Below are positions 1 through 7,497 of a stretch of 16,713 bases of DNA, in pieces (position 1 is the stretch's first letter; every line of letters begins with the position of its first letter). The notes beneath the pieces were generated by a model. The model searched no databases. It had not been told where the DNA came from and saw only the letters and a list, made by a program, of their open reading frames with translations. The stretch is from an uncultured Eubacteriaceae bacterium. Lineage in GTDB: Bacteria > Bacillota > Clostridia > Eubacteriales > UBA1433. Where the stretch lies: the NCBI GenBank assembly GCA_937880125.1, contig CALFLU010000073.1:1-16713 (forward strand). Reading direction: 5' to 3'. Position numbers and translations under genes: made by a program.

Positions 1-27
1 GGGGCTGGATAGGGGGAACAGAGGTAT

Positions 28-1128
28 ATTCAAGAAGTTTTTATTAAACATTTTAGAAATTTGTCGGATATCAACCTCTTATTTCACCGTCAATATAATA
101 TTGTTTGCGGTCAAAATGCACAGGGAAAGACAAATCTTGTCGAAGCATTGTATTATTTGAGCTGTGCAAAATCTCACAGGGAAAACGCTTTTGTCAATTT
201 AATCGAATACGACCAAAACAAAGCGCTGATAAGAGGAAAAATTCATAAACACAACACGAGCAGCCAAATAGAGATTGTCTTGGACAAAAACGGAAAAAGA
301 AAAATAACGGTGGACGAAAACAATACGCCGGCGAGCATGCTCTATGACGAATTTGCCGCCGTGATCTTTCACCCCGACGACTTGCGCATTATCAAAGACG
401 GTCCGGAAAAACGAAGAAGATATTTGGATGTTTCGATTTCGAAAATCAACAAAAATTATAAAAAGGCGCTCAGTGAATATTATCGACTTTTGCGCCATCG
501 CAATTTTTTGCTCCTTGAGCAAAAACAGGGCTTTAAGCAGATGCTGGATATTTTTGATGAACAAGTGGCGCTCTTTGGCGCCTATATCACGAAAAAAAGA
601 GTGCAGTATTTGGCCGAAATACAACAAAGTATTCAAGCATTGCACGAACAAATTGCCGGCGGAGAAGAAAAAATCGCCCTTCGCTATCAAAGCGCTGTGT
701 TGGAAAAAACGGCAAAGAAAGAAGAGTTGGAAGAAAATTATCAAGCACTGCTCAAAGAATCTTTTGAGGAAGACAGACACAAAAAAATCACGACCCAAGG
801 CGTGCATAAAGATGATTTTCATGTATTTATCAACGGGCGTCCCGCAAAGCAGTTCGGCTCGCAGGGGCAGCAAAAAACAGCGGCAATTGCGCTGAAATTG
901 AGCGAAATCGCACTCTATGAAGCCCATAACGACACCAGACCCATTGTGCTGTTAGACGATGTTCTCAGCGAATTGGACGCTATGCGGCAAAGGCGGCTTT
1001 TGCATCTGCTTAAGGATACACAGGTATTTATTACCACGACAACAGATGAGATGAAGAAGGATTTGAAAAAAACAGAGTATGCTTTGTTTATTATAGAAAA
1101 CGGAAAAGTAATCAAAACGGAGCAATGA
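28..1128 (+). CDS. recF: RecF, recombination/replication-gap repair ATPase (start codon uncertain)
   Basis: RecF is an SMC-like ABC-type ATPase that loads RecA at single-strand gaps together with RecO and RecR. The frame shows Walker A (GQNAQGKTN, bases about 112-138), the signature region FGSQGQQKTAA (about 853-885) and Walker B LLDDVLSELD (about 949-978). Length is typical of the family. The frame is open from base 13, after a TAG at 10-12. It reads YIQEVFIKHFRNL from base 25, which aligns with the family N-terminus (B. subtilis MYIQNLELTSYRNY). The codon in the Met position is AGG (22-24), with a good purine-rich ribosome site GGGGG at 12-16. I mark ATT at 28 as the first conceivable start. 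TTG at 61 is the first conventional start, but it has no ribosome site and would remove the first beta strand. The stop overlaps an unused ATG (1125), and gyrB starts 20 bases later, so the genes are probably co-transcribed. The product is secure; the start is not. Confidence 0.93.
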   Translation: MQEVFIKHFRNLSDINLLFHRQYNIVCGQNAQGKTNLVEALYYLSCAKSHRENAFVNLIEYDQNKALIRGKIHKHNTSSQIEIVLDKNGKRKITVDENNTPASMLYDEFAAVIFHPDDLRIIKDGPEKRRRYLDVSISKINKNYKKALSEYYRLLRHRNFLLLEQKQGFKQMLDIFDEQVALFGAYITKKRVQYLAEIQQSIQALHEQIAGGEEKIALRYQSAVLEKTAKKEELEENYQALLKESFEEDRHKKITTQGVHKDDFHVFINGRPAKQFGSQGQQKTAAIALKLSEIALYEAHNDTRPIVLLDDVLSELDAMRQRRLLHLLKDTQVFITTTTDEMKKDLKKTEYALFIIENGKVIKTEQ

Positions 1129-1148
1129 ACACAAAAGGAGAAAAGACT

Positions 1149-3062
1149 ATGGCTCGAAACAACACGCCCCAGTATGGCGCAGAGCAAATACAGGTTTTGG
1201 AAGGACTGGAGGCAGTTCGAAAAAGACCCGGTATGTATATCGGCAGCACAGGCAAAGACGGATTGCACCACTTGGTGTATGAAGTAATTGACAACAGTGT
1301 GGACGAATTTGTGGCAGGATACGGAAAAAACATCACCGTGGAAATTCTTGACGGCAACGTCATTCGCGTTAAAGACGAAGGCAGGGGTATTCCCACAGAC
1401 ATGCACCCGAAAATGAAAAAAAGCGGTGTGGAAGTCTCGCTGACGATTTTGCATGCGGGGGGAAAGTTTAACGACCAAACCTATAAAGTTTCAGGCGGTC
1501 TGCACGGCGTGGGTGTCTCGGTTGTCAATGCCCTTTCGGAATGGCTGGTGGTGCGCGTAGAACAAAAGGGCGCCATACATGAACAACGCTTTGAGCGCGG
1601 CAAAGCCGTTACAGAGCTGGAAGTGGTGGGTAAATCCAACAAAACCGGTACCTCTGTTATGTTTAAACCGGACAGTGAAATTTTTAATGATGTCGAGTTT
1701 CGCTATGACACATTGGTAAGCCGTGTGCGTGAACTGGCATTTTTAAACAAGGGTCTTCGCATTTCATTAAAGGAAGAGGCTTCGCAAAGAGAAGAAAACT
1801 TTTTATACGAAGGCGGACTGCGCCAGTTTATTCAATATATCAATAAATCGAAAGAAGTTTTGCATGACGATATTTTGTATTTTGAAAAAACCACAGACGA
1901 ATTTAATATAGAACTTGCCATGCAATATACCAAAACCTATTCGGTGGATAATGACATTTACTCCTATGCCAACAACATCAAAACCACCGAAGGCGGTATG
2001 CATTTAAACGGATTTAAAATGGCGCTGACGCGCACAATCAATGCCTACGGGCGAAAATATAAGCTGATCAAAGAAAACGAAAACAACCTTTCGGGCGAAG
2101 ACATTCGCGAAGGGCTTTCGGCAGTGCTCAGCATCAAAATGTCTAACCCCGAGTTCGAAGGGCAGACGAAAACCAAACTCGGCTCTCCCAGCATTCGCGG
2201 CTTGACCGATGCGGCGGTGGGCGAATTTGTGGGCGCTTATCTGGAAGAGCACCCCAATACGGCAAAAGAAATTTTGGACAAATCCCTTCAGGCCTCAAGG
2301 GCACGGGCAGCGGCGCAAAAGGCCAAAGAAACCATTCGCCGCAAAACCGTTTTGGAAAGCAGCACGCTGCCGGGCAAACTGGCTGACTGCAGAGAGAGAG
2401 ATCCTGCATTGAGCGAGCTGTATATCGTGGAAGGTGACAGCGCCGGCGGCAGCGCCAAACAGGGCAGAGATTCTAAAACCCAGGCTATTTTGCCGCTGCG
2501 AGGCAAAATCCTCAACGTGGAAAAATCCAGAGAAGACCGCATTCTCAATACCGAGGTCATCATCTCTTTGGTCACGGCTATCGGCGCGGGAATACAGGAA
2601 GAATTTGATATTGAAAAAGCTCGGTACCATAAAATTATCATCATGACAGACGCAGATGTGGACGGTGCGCATATACGCACATTGCTGCTGACGTTTTTCT
2701 TCAGATACGGCAGACAAATCATCGATAAGGGGTATTTGTATATTGCACAGCCGCCTTTGTATAAGGTGCAAAAGGGCAAACAAGTGCAGTATGCTTACAG
2801 TGATGCCGATATGGAGCAAAAGGTCGCCGAAATGGGCAAAACAGGCGTGAATTTGCAGCGCTATAAGGGTCTTGGGGAGATGAATCCCGAGCAGTTGTGG
2901 GAAACCACCATGGATCCGCTGAACCGAACGCTGCTTAGAGTAACCATTGAAGACGCCATTCGTGCCGATGAAATTTTTACGATATTGATGGGGGATCAGG
3001 TGCAGCCCCGCAAAAACTTTATCGAAGAAAATGCGAAAAAAGTCAAAAACCTCGATATTTAA
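1149..3062 (+). CDS. gyrB: DNA gyrase subunit B
   Basis: GyrB is the ATPase subunit of the type IIA topoisomerase that introduces negative supercoils with GyrA. At 637 residues it is the normal Gram-positive length. Visible in order are the GHKL ATPase motifs (EVIDNSVDE, then DEGRGIPTD, then GGLHGVGVSVVNALS), the transducer region, and the TOPRIM domain with EGDSAGGSAKQGRD, PLRGKILNVEK and the metal-binding DADVDGAHIR. The C-terminal QRYKGLGEMNPEQLWETTMDP box is also present. The ATG at 1149 is preferred because AGGAG (1136-1140) lies eight bases upstream. An in-frame ATG at 1125 that overlaps the recF stop lacks a ribosome site and would add eight unconserved residues. It lies 20 bases after recF and 24 before gyrA, consistent with one operon. 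No promoter was recognised inside the operon. Confidence 0.98.
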   Translation: MARNNTPQYGAEQIQVLEGLEAVRKRPGMYIGSTGKDGLHHLVYEVIDNSVDEFVAGYGKNITVEILDGNVIRVKDEGRGIPTDMHPKMKKSGVEVSLTILHAGGKFNDQTYKVSGGLHGVGVSVVNALSEWLVVRVEQKGAIHEQRFERGKAVTELEVVGKSNKTGTSVMFKPDSEIFNDVEFRYDTLVSRVRELAFLNKGLRISLKEEASQREENFLYEGGLRQFIQYINKSKEVLHDDILYFEKTTDEFNIELAMQYTKTYSVDNDIYSYANNIKTTEGGMHLNGFKMALTRTINAYGRKYKLIKENENNLSGEDIREGLSAVLSIKMSNPEFEGQTKTKLGSPSIRGLTDAAVGEFVGAYLEEHPNTAKEILDKSLQASRARAAAQKAKETIRRKTVLESSTLPGKLADCRERDPALSELYIVEGDSAGGSAKQGRDSKTQAILPLRGKILNVEKSREDRILNTEVIISLVTAIGAGIQEEFDIEKARYHKIIIMTDADVDGAHIRTLLLTFFFRYGRQIIDKGYLYIAQPPLYKVQKGKQVQYAYSDADMEQKVAEMGKTGVNLQRYKGLGEMNPEQLWETTMDPLNRTLLRVTIEDAIRADEIFTILMGDQVQPRKNFIEENAKKVKNLDI

Positions 3063-3086
3063 TGCTGAAGGCTGAAAGGAAACATT

Positions 3087-5531
3087 ATGTCCGATAAATT
3101 ATTTGATAAAGTAGAAGAAATTAATATTGTCGATGAAATGCAGACCAGCTACATTGACTATGCCATGAGCGTCATTGTGGGACGCGCACTGCCCGATGTG
3201 CGTGACGGTCTTAAGCCTGTTCATCGCCGTATTCTTTATTCCATGGACGAAATCGGCATGGGCGCCGATAAACCGTACAAAAAAAGCGCACGTCTCGTAG
3301 GGGACGTTTTGGGTAAATATCATCCCCACGGCGACACGGCCGTCTATGATGCCATGGTGCGCATGGCACAAGACTTTTCGATTCGCTATCCCTTGGTGGA
3401 CGGTCACGGAAACTTTGGTTCCGTGGACGGAGACAGCGCTGCGGCCATGCGTTATACAGAAGCGCGCATGACAAAGCTGGCGGCGGAGTTGCTGCGCGAC
3501 ATTGATAAAAACACCGTGGACTTTGGGCCGAACTTTGACGAATCGCTCAAAGAGCCCTTGGTGATGCCCGCAAAGTTTCCCAATTTGCTGGTAAACGGCT
3601 CTTCGGGTATCGCCGTGGGCATGGCAACCAACATTCCGCCCCACAATTTGGGCGAGGTGGTCAACGCCCTTTGCGTGCTCATCGACAAGCCCGATGTGAG
3701 CATTGAAGAGTTGATGAAACACGTCAAAGGACCCGACTTTCCCACGGGCGGCATCATCTTAGGCAAAGCCGAAGTCAAAAGAGCCTATGAAACGGGCAGG
3801 GGCCATGTCAAAGTGCGCGCCCGCACCGAGATTGAAGAAGACATCGGACGGGGTCGCTCACGCATTGTGATCACCGAGCTGCCCTATCAGGTAAACAAAG
3901 CCAAACTGGTCGAAAAAATTGCCGATTTGGTAAAAGAAAAGCGCGTTGAGGGCATTGCGGACATTCGCGACGAATCCAACCGTGACGGCACCCATGTTGC
4001 CATTGATATCAAGCGTGACTTTAGCCCGCAAATCGTGCTGAACTTGTTGTTTAAATACACGCAAATGCAAGAGACCTTCGGTGTGATTATGCTGGCGCTG
4101 GTGGACAACGTGCCCCGTGTGCTGAATCTCAAAGAAATGATGTATTATTATTTGGAACATCAAAAGGAGATCATTATCAGGCGCACGAAGTTTGAATTGG
4201 ACAAGGCGGAAGAGCGTGCACATATTTTAGAGGGCTTGCGCATTGCGCTGGAAAACATTGATGAAGTGATTGACATCATCAAAAAATCAAAAGACGGCGC
4301 CCAGGCAAAAACAAGGCTCATGGAGCGATTTGCCTTAAGCGACAGACAGGCACAGGCTATTTTGGATATGCGCCTGCAGCGTTTGACCGAGCTGGAAACC
4401 GAAAAAATTGAAAATGAATACAACGAACTCATGCGTCTGATTGACGAGTTGACGATGCTTTTGGGCAGCGAAGCGCTGATTTTGGATGTCATTAAAAAAG
4501 AATTGCTGGAGATTAAAAATAAATACAACAATCCGCGCAGGACAACCTTTGAGGCCAATTACGAAGAATTGTCCCTGGATGACTTTATTGAGACGGAAGA
4601 TATTGTCATTACCCTGACCCATGTGGGCTACATCAAGCGCATCAGCGCTGATACCTACAGTGCGCAAAAACGCGGTGGCAAAGGCATTACCGCATTGAGC
4701 ACAAGGGACAATGACTTTATTCAAAATCTCTTTACTTGCACCACTAAGCATTATTTGCTGTTCTTTACCAATAAAGGACGGGTCTATCGACTCAAGGCAT
4801 ACGAAATTCCCGAAGCATCCCGCACGGCACGGGGCATGGCCATTGTCAACTTGCTGCAAATGCAGCCGGATGAAAAAATAACGGAAGTATTTCCGGTGGA
4901 AAACTTTGATGCCGGGCAATATTTGATTATGGCAACAGCCAAGGGCATGGTCAAGAAAACGTCGCTGAGTGAATATGACACTTCGCGCAAGACGGGCATT
5001 ATTGCACTGACTTTGGCTGATGATGACGAGCTCATTAGCGTGCGCATGACAAACGGCAAAGATGAAATTGTCTTGGGCACGAAAAACGGCTACGCCATTC
5101 GTTTCAGTGAAGAAGAGGTGCGCGATGTGGGCAGAGCCGCTCGCGGCGTGCGCGGCATTAACCTGCGCAAAGATGACAGCGTCATTGGCATGGACATTGC
5201 CGACGACGACAAAGCGGTGCTGTGTGTGAGCGTCAATGGCTACGGCAAAGTTACACCGATTAAACTGTATCGCCGTCAGAGCAGAGCGGGCAAGGGCATG
5301 CTCACCTATCAAGTGACCGAAAAAACCGGTGAGCTGGCAGGCTTTAACATGATCAGCAAAGAAGAAGATTTGATGATGATTAACAACCAAGGCATTGCCA
5401 TTCGCCTGGAAGCCAAACAAATCAGCTCCACGGGTCGCGCGGCACAAGGCGTGCGTCTGCAACGACTGGCCGCAGATGAAAAGGTGGTTACCATTGCCAA
5501 AATGATTCCGGCGGAAGCGGAAGAAGAATAA
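3087..5531 (+). CDS. gyrA: DNA gyrase subunit A
   Basis: GyrA is the DNA breakage-reunion subunit of gyrase. At 814 residues it is full length. The winged-helix/tower domain carries GRALPDVRDGLKPVHRRIL and the catalytic tyrosine Y123 in AAMRYTEARM. The quinolone-determining segment is HPHGDTAVYDAMVRMAQ, with Thr84 and Asp88 at the positions equivalent to E. coli Ser83 and Asp87. Threonine there is the normal state in several clostridia, so nothing suggests a resistance allele. The C-terminal pinwheel has the GyrA box QKRGGKG at residues 527-533, which separates gyrase from topoisomerase IV. The protein ends in a short acidic tail (PAEAEEE). A ribosome site AAAGGAAA precedes the ATG. It is the last gene of the recF-gyrB-gyrA unit and is followed at once by a hairpin terminator. 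Confidence 0.98.
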   Translation: MSDKLFDKVEEINIVDEMQTSYIDYAMSVIVGRALPDVRDGLKPVHRRILYSMDEIGMGADKPYKKSARLVGDVLGKYHPHGDTAVYDAMVRMAQDFSIRYPLVDGHGNFGSVDGDSAAAMRYTEARMTKLAAELLRDIDKNTVDFGPNFDESLKEPLVMPAKFPNLLVNGSSGIAVGMATNIPPHNLGEVVNALCVLIDKPDVSIEELMKHVKGPDFPTGGIILGKAEVKRAYETGRGHVKVRARTEIEEDIGRGRSRIVITELPYQVNKAKLVEKIADLVKEKRVEGIADIRDESNRDGTHVAIDIKRDFSPQIVLNLLFKYTQMQETFGVIMLALVDNVPRVLNLKEMMYYYLEHQKEIIIRRTKFELDKAEERAHILEGLRIALENIDEVIDIIKKSKDGAQAKTRLMERFALSDRQAQAILDMRLQRLTELETEKIENEYNELMRLIDELTMLLGSEALILDVIKKELLEIKNKYNNPRRTTFEANYEELSLDDFIETEDIVITLTHVGYIKRISADTYSAQKRGGKGITALSTRDNDFIQNLFTCTTKHYLLFFTNKGRVYRLKAYEIPEASRTARGMAIVNLLQMQPDEKITEVFPVENFDAGQYLIMATAKGMVKKTSLSEYDTSRKTGIIALTLADDDELISVRMTNGKDEIVLGTKNGYAIRFSEEEVRDVGRAARGVRGINLRKDDSVIGMDIADDDKAVLCVSVNGYGKVTPIKLYRRQSRAGKGMLTYQVTEKTGELAGFNMISKEEDLMMINNQGIAIRLEAKQISSTGRAAQGVRLQRLAADEKVVTIAKMIPAEAEEE

Positions 5532-5542
5532 AACGAAGCTCT

Positions 5543-5571
5543 ATAAAAGCGGCAGCATGCTGTCGCTTTTT
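5543..5571 (+). terminator. Rho-independent terminator of the recF-gyrB-gyrA operon
   Basis: An 11-bp stem (arms 5543-5553 and 5558-5568, one G-U pair, loop CATG) is followed by a run of seven T at 5565-5571. It begins 12 bases after the gyrA stop, which is the expected place for the operon terminator. Confidence 0.85.
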
Positions 5572-5910
5572 TTGTATCAACAATTGTGTTAACTTAACGG
5601 TTAACTTAACGTAAGGTTAACGGTAAAACTAACCGTAAAGTTAATGTTAGTGCTCTAGAGAAGAGAAGAAAAGATAAGAGAAGATAAGAACACACGTAAG
5701 GCAAAGTTACACACGTACTGTGAAAAAACGCAAGTCATTTTGTATCTACTATCGAAATATCTACATCGGTTTTAGAAAAAAGACAGCGCGCGCGTCTGTA
5801 TAGGGTTGCAAAACAGGAAGATAAATAAGGAAGGTGCTTTATAATCCCTACCCAACAACCATGCTTCACCCAATAGAGCTGTTTTCGGCAGAAAGCGATT
5901 CATAATAGGC
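5572..5910. other. Gene-free strand-switch region with AT-rich tandem repeats and a possible decayed phage-type reading frame
   Basis: I see no intact gene between the gyrA terminator and the next terminator. The first part holds a perfect tandem duplication of a 12-mer (GTTAACTTAACG at 5588-5599 and 5600-5611), then degenerate GGTAA/CTAACC/GTAAAG/TTAATG units to about 5655. An almost pure purine tract of AGAGAAGA/AGATAAGA units follows at 5657-5690. In pieces, the + strand reads VNLTVNLT (5588-5611), RKVNGKTNRKVNVSALEKRR (5610 onward), and, in another frame, RREEKIREDKNTR continuing to a stop at 5773-5775. Such (VNLT)n and (REEKIREDK) runs recall linkers of Firmicutes phage or ICE replication proteins with DnaD-like domains. 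The frames are interrupted and no globular domain remains, so this is only a guess at a relic. I saw no consensus DnaA box here. Confidence 0.35.
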
Positions 5911-5944
5911 AAAAAAAACACAAAGAGAATTCTCTTTGTGTTTT
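5911..5944. terminator. Bidirectional hairpin terminator (perfect 30-bp palindrome)
   Basis: Bases 5915-5944 form a perfect palindrome (AAAACACAAAGAGAA and its exact complement). On the - strand it is followed by eight T in total (complement of 5911-5918), so it should terminate the flavoprotein gene at 5992-6615. On the + strand the trailing T run is only four, so termination there would be weaker. A second hairpin lies just upstream at 5972-5996. Confidence 0.8.
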
Positions 5945-5971
5945 GCGGTGTGTGCACTGTGTGGGCAATAA

Positions 5972-5996
5972 GATAAAAACAACAAAGGTTTTTATC
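5972..5996 (-). other. Nine-bp stem-loop spanning the flavoprotein stop codon
   Basis: GATAAAAAC (5972-5980) and GTTTTTATC (5988-5996) are exact complements around a seven-base loop. The stem overlaps the TAA stop codon of the - strand gene (5992-5994). It could protect the mRNA 3' end or add to termination. It is AT-rich, so weak alone. Confidence 0.45.
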
Positions 5997-6615
5997 GAAT
6001 AAAATTGGTGCGCAGCGGCGGCTCTATGGCAGGCGGTGCTGTTTTGCTTTCGGCAATCAACTGCATGGTCCAAGCCAAGTTGCGGGCAGCCACTTGCAAA
6101 ATCTGCACCCCTTCTTTGTCTTCATAAACGTCGTTGGCATTGGCATGACCGTGGATGATGTTCCAATACTGTGAAGAGGGAATGACCATTTGCGAATAAT
6201 GCAAATAGTGGTTGAGCTGGTCAAAGGTGGCGCTGCCGCCTGAGCGGCGAACCGAGACAATGCTCATACCTGCCTTGTGGGCAAGACGCCCTGCGCCGCC
6301 CGAAAAAAAGAAACGGTCCATAAAGCTTTTCATGGCGCCCGCAACACCCGAAAAATGCACGGGTGAGGCAAAGATAAAGCCCTCCGCCTGCGCAGACAGT
6401 GCGGTAGCCTGATTGACAACATCGTCATAGATGCAGGCCATGGGGTCTTTTTTCGCACATTGGCGACAACCGTTACACCCACGCACAGGCTGTGTACCAA
6501 TGTGAAAAATCGTCATATCAATAGAATGTTTTTGTAATTCTTCCTCAATGATTTTTAAAGCTGTATAGCAACACCCCTTTGCATTGGGGCTTCCGTTAAT
6601 GGCAAGAACGTGCAT
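5992..6615 (-). CDS. NADPH-dependent FMN reductase / iron-sulfur flavoprotein-like protein
   Basis: A flavodoxin-fold protein of 207 residues. The N-terminus MHVLAINGSPNAKG is the FMN-phosphate loop of the NADPH-dependent FMN reductase family, and ASPVHFSGVAGAMKSFMDRF is the second conserved segment. Four cysteines, C47, C50, C53 and C61 (C-x2-C-x2-C-x7-C, inside GCNGCRQCAKKDPMAC), match the compact cluster-binding motif of iron-sulfur flavoproteins. It may therefore carry a [4Fe-4S] cluster beside FMN and act as a soluble electron-transfer or oxygen/quinone-detoxifying protein; the substrate cannot be told. The start is firm: AAAGGAGGAA lies a few bases upstream of the ATG. It is transcribed alone, divergent from the DUF1624 gene, and ends in a hairpin. 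The inverted repeat in the shared promoter region suggests it is regulated. Confidence 0.85.
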   Translation of the reverse strand: MHVLAINGSPNAKGCCYTALKIIEEELQKHSIDMTIFHIGTQPVRGCNGCRQCAKKDPMACIYDDVVNQATALSAQAEGFIFASPVHFSGVAGAMKSFMDRFFFSGGAGRLAHKAGMSIVSVRRSGGSATFDQLNHYLHYSQMVIPSSQYWNIIHGHANANDVYEDKEGVQILQVAARNLAWTMQLIAESKTAPPAIEPPLRTNFIR

Positions 6616-6640
6616 AATGATTCCTCCTTTGGGTTTTTAT

Positions 6641-6681
6641 CGATATTTTATTATATCATGCGCAAGGGCAATAAAATATCG
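6641..6681. promoter_or_regulatory. Candidate operator: 12-bp perfect inverted repeat in a divergent promoter region
   Basis: CGATATTTTATT (6641-6652) and AATAAAATATCG (6670-6681) are exact complements separated by 17 bases, with centres 29 bp apart. The left arm overlaps the flavoprotein -10 and the right arm covers its -35 region. That placement suits a repressor or redox-sensor site. No regulator gene is adjacent. A transcript-level hairpin is the alternative. Confidence 0.45.
6650..6658 (-). promoter_or_regulatory. Extended -10 promoter of the flavoprotein gene
   Basis: The - strand reads TGATATAAT: a perfect TATAAT (6650-6655) with the TGn extension. The -35 region is poor, as usual for extended -10 promoters. 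The hexamer falls at the inner edge of an inverted repeat (6641-6652 / 6670-6681). Confidence 0.55.
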
Positions 6682-6707
6682 CCAAATGCAAAATGAGCGG
6701 AAAATTG

Positions 6708-6716
6708 TGGTATGAT
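6708..6716 (+). promoter_or_regulatory. Extended -10 promoter of the DUF1624 gene
   Basis: TGGTATGAT is an extended -10 (TGn plus TATGAT, 6711-6716) with no good -35. Transcription would begin near 6723, which excludes the in-frame ATG at 6712 and supports the start at 6748. Confidence 0.4.
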
Positions 6717-6747
6717 AAACAATAAAACCTTTGGGGAGCAAGTAAAC

Positions 6748-7497
6748 ATGGAACAAAGGCAAACAGGCAGGGTTCATTTCATCGACGAGTTGCGCGGCGT
6801 GTTTTTGATCATCATTGTTTTGTATCATCTTTTATACGATATAGATATGCTTCTTTCAACAAATCATTTTTGGACGCAAGAGCCCTTGATCGAAGCCGTT
6901 CGCTGGGTGGCGGCCAGCTCCTTTATCGTCATTGCCGGCATTTCCTGTCATTTTACCCGCAGCAATATCCGCCGCGGCATCAAAACACTCGGCTGGGCAA
7001 TGGCCATTACGCTGATTACCTATGTTTTTATGCCACATCAAGTGATTTGGTTCGGGATTCTTCACCTGCTGGGTCTGTGCATGCTCACCTACGGAGCGGC
7101 GTTCCCGGCGCTGAAGAAAATCCCGCCACCCATAGGCATAATACTCAGCCTGCTGCTGTTTGTGCTCACCTACCGCATCTTTCACGGCACCATCGGACTG
7201 GGAGACAGCCTGCGTATAGCCCTGCCCGAAAGCTGGTATAGCAAAGGATATTTGTTCCCATTGGGCTTTGGCGTAGAAGGCTATTTCTCCTCAGACTACT
7301 ACCCCGTAATGCCCTGGATGTTTTTGTTCGGCTTTGGCTTCTACTTAGGAAACTACATCACCTGCGAAAAACTCCCTGCCTTTTTCTGTAGGGAGCATAA
7401 TCAATTCTTAGGAATGATAGGTAAAAAAACGCTGATGATCTATTTGTTACATCAGCCGATATTGTATACAATTGTATGGCTTATCTCGAAGGTGTAA
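6748..7497 (+). CDS. HGSNAT/DUF1624-family multispanning membrane protein
   Basis: The 249-residue protein is mostly hydrophobic, with roughly six or seven membrane segments. Near its N-terminus is FIDELRGVFLIIIVLYHLLYD, the Asp-x-x-Arg-Gly plus membrane His signature (D13, R16, H27) of the DUF1624 / heparan-alpha-glucosaminide N-acetyltransferase-like family. Members are thought to move acyl groups across the membrane onto sugars or cell-wall polymers. The acceptor is unknown here. ATG 6748 is chosen because GGGGAG (6733-6738) lies nine bases upstream and the promoter -10 overlaps the earlier ATG at 6712. Codons 113-249 and about 220 bases downstream are duplicated at 14083-14719, where the first half is missing. 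This is the intact copy. It converges on the DUF2007 gene with no clear terminator between them. Confidence 0.8.
   Translation: MEQRQTGRVHFIDELRGVFLIIIVLYHLLYDIDMLLSTNHFWTQEPLIEAVRWVAASSFIVIAGISCHFTRSNIRRGIKTLGWAMAITLITYVFMPHQVIWFGILHLLGLCMLTYGAAFPALKKIPPPIGIILSLLLFVLTYRIFHGTIGLGDSLRIALPESWYSKGYLFPLGFGVEGYFSSDYYPVMPWMFLFGFGFYLGNYITCEKLPAFFCREHNQFLGMIGKKTLMIYLLHQPILYTIVWLISKV

Noticed and set aside
1125..1151. ATG at 1125 as gyrB start, coupled to the recF stop
   Set aside because: It has no ribosome site, whereas AGGAG precedes ATG 1149, and the extra eight residues are not typical of GyrB.
3338..3360. Quinolone-resistance allele in gyrA
   Set aside because: Thr84 and Asp88 at the key positions are consistent with a wild-type clostridial sequence; no known resistance substitution is evident.
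5588..5640. CRISPR array or other spacer-repeat structure
   Set aside because: The 12-mers are directly abutting with no spacers, and later copies are degenerate.
5588..5700. Replication origin with DnaA boxes or DnaA-trio elements
   Set aside because: No TTATCCACA-like boxes were seen on either strand, and the purine triplet pattern has no adjacent box. The tandem 12-mers alone do not support an origin.
5772..5957. 61-codon frame on the - strand between gyrA and the flavoprotein gene
   Set aside because: It begins inside the palindromic terminator, has no ribosome site, and its residues reflect A/T-rich hairpin sequence.
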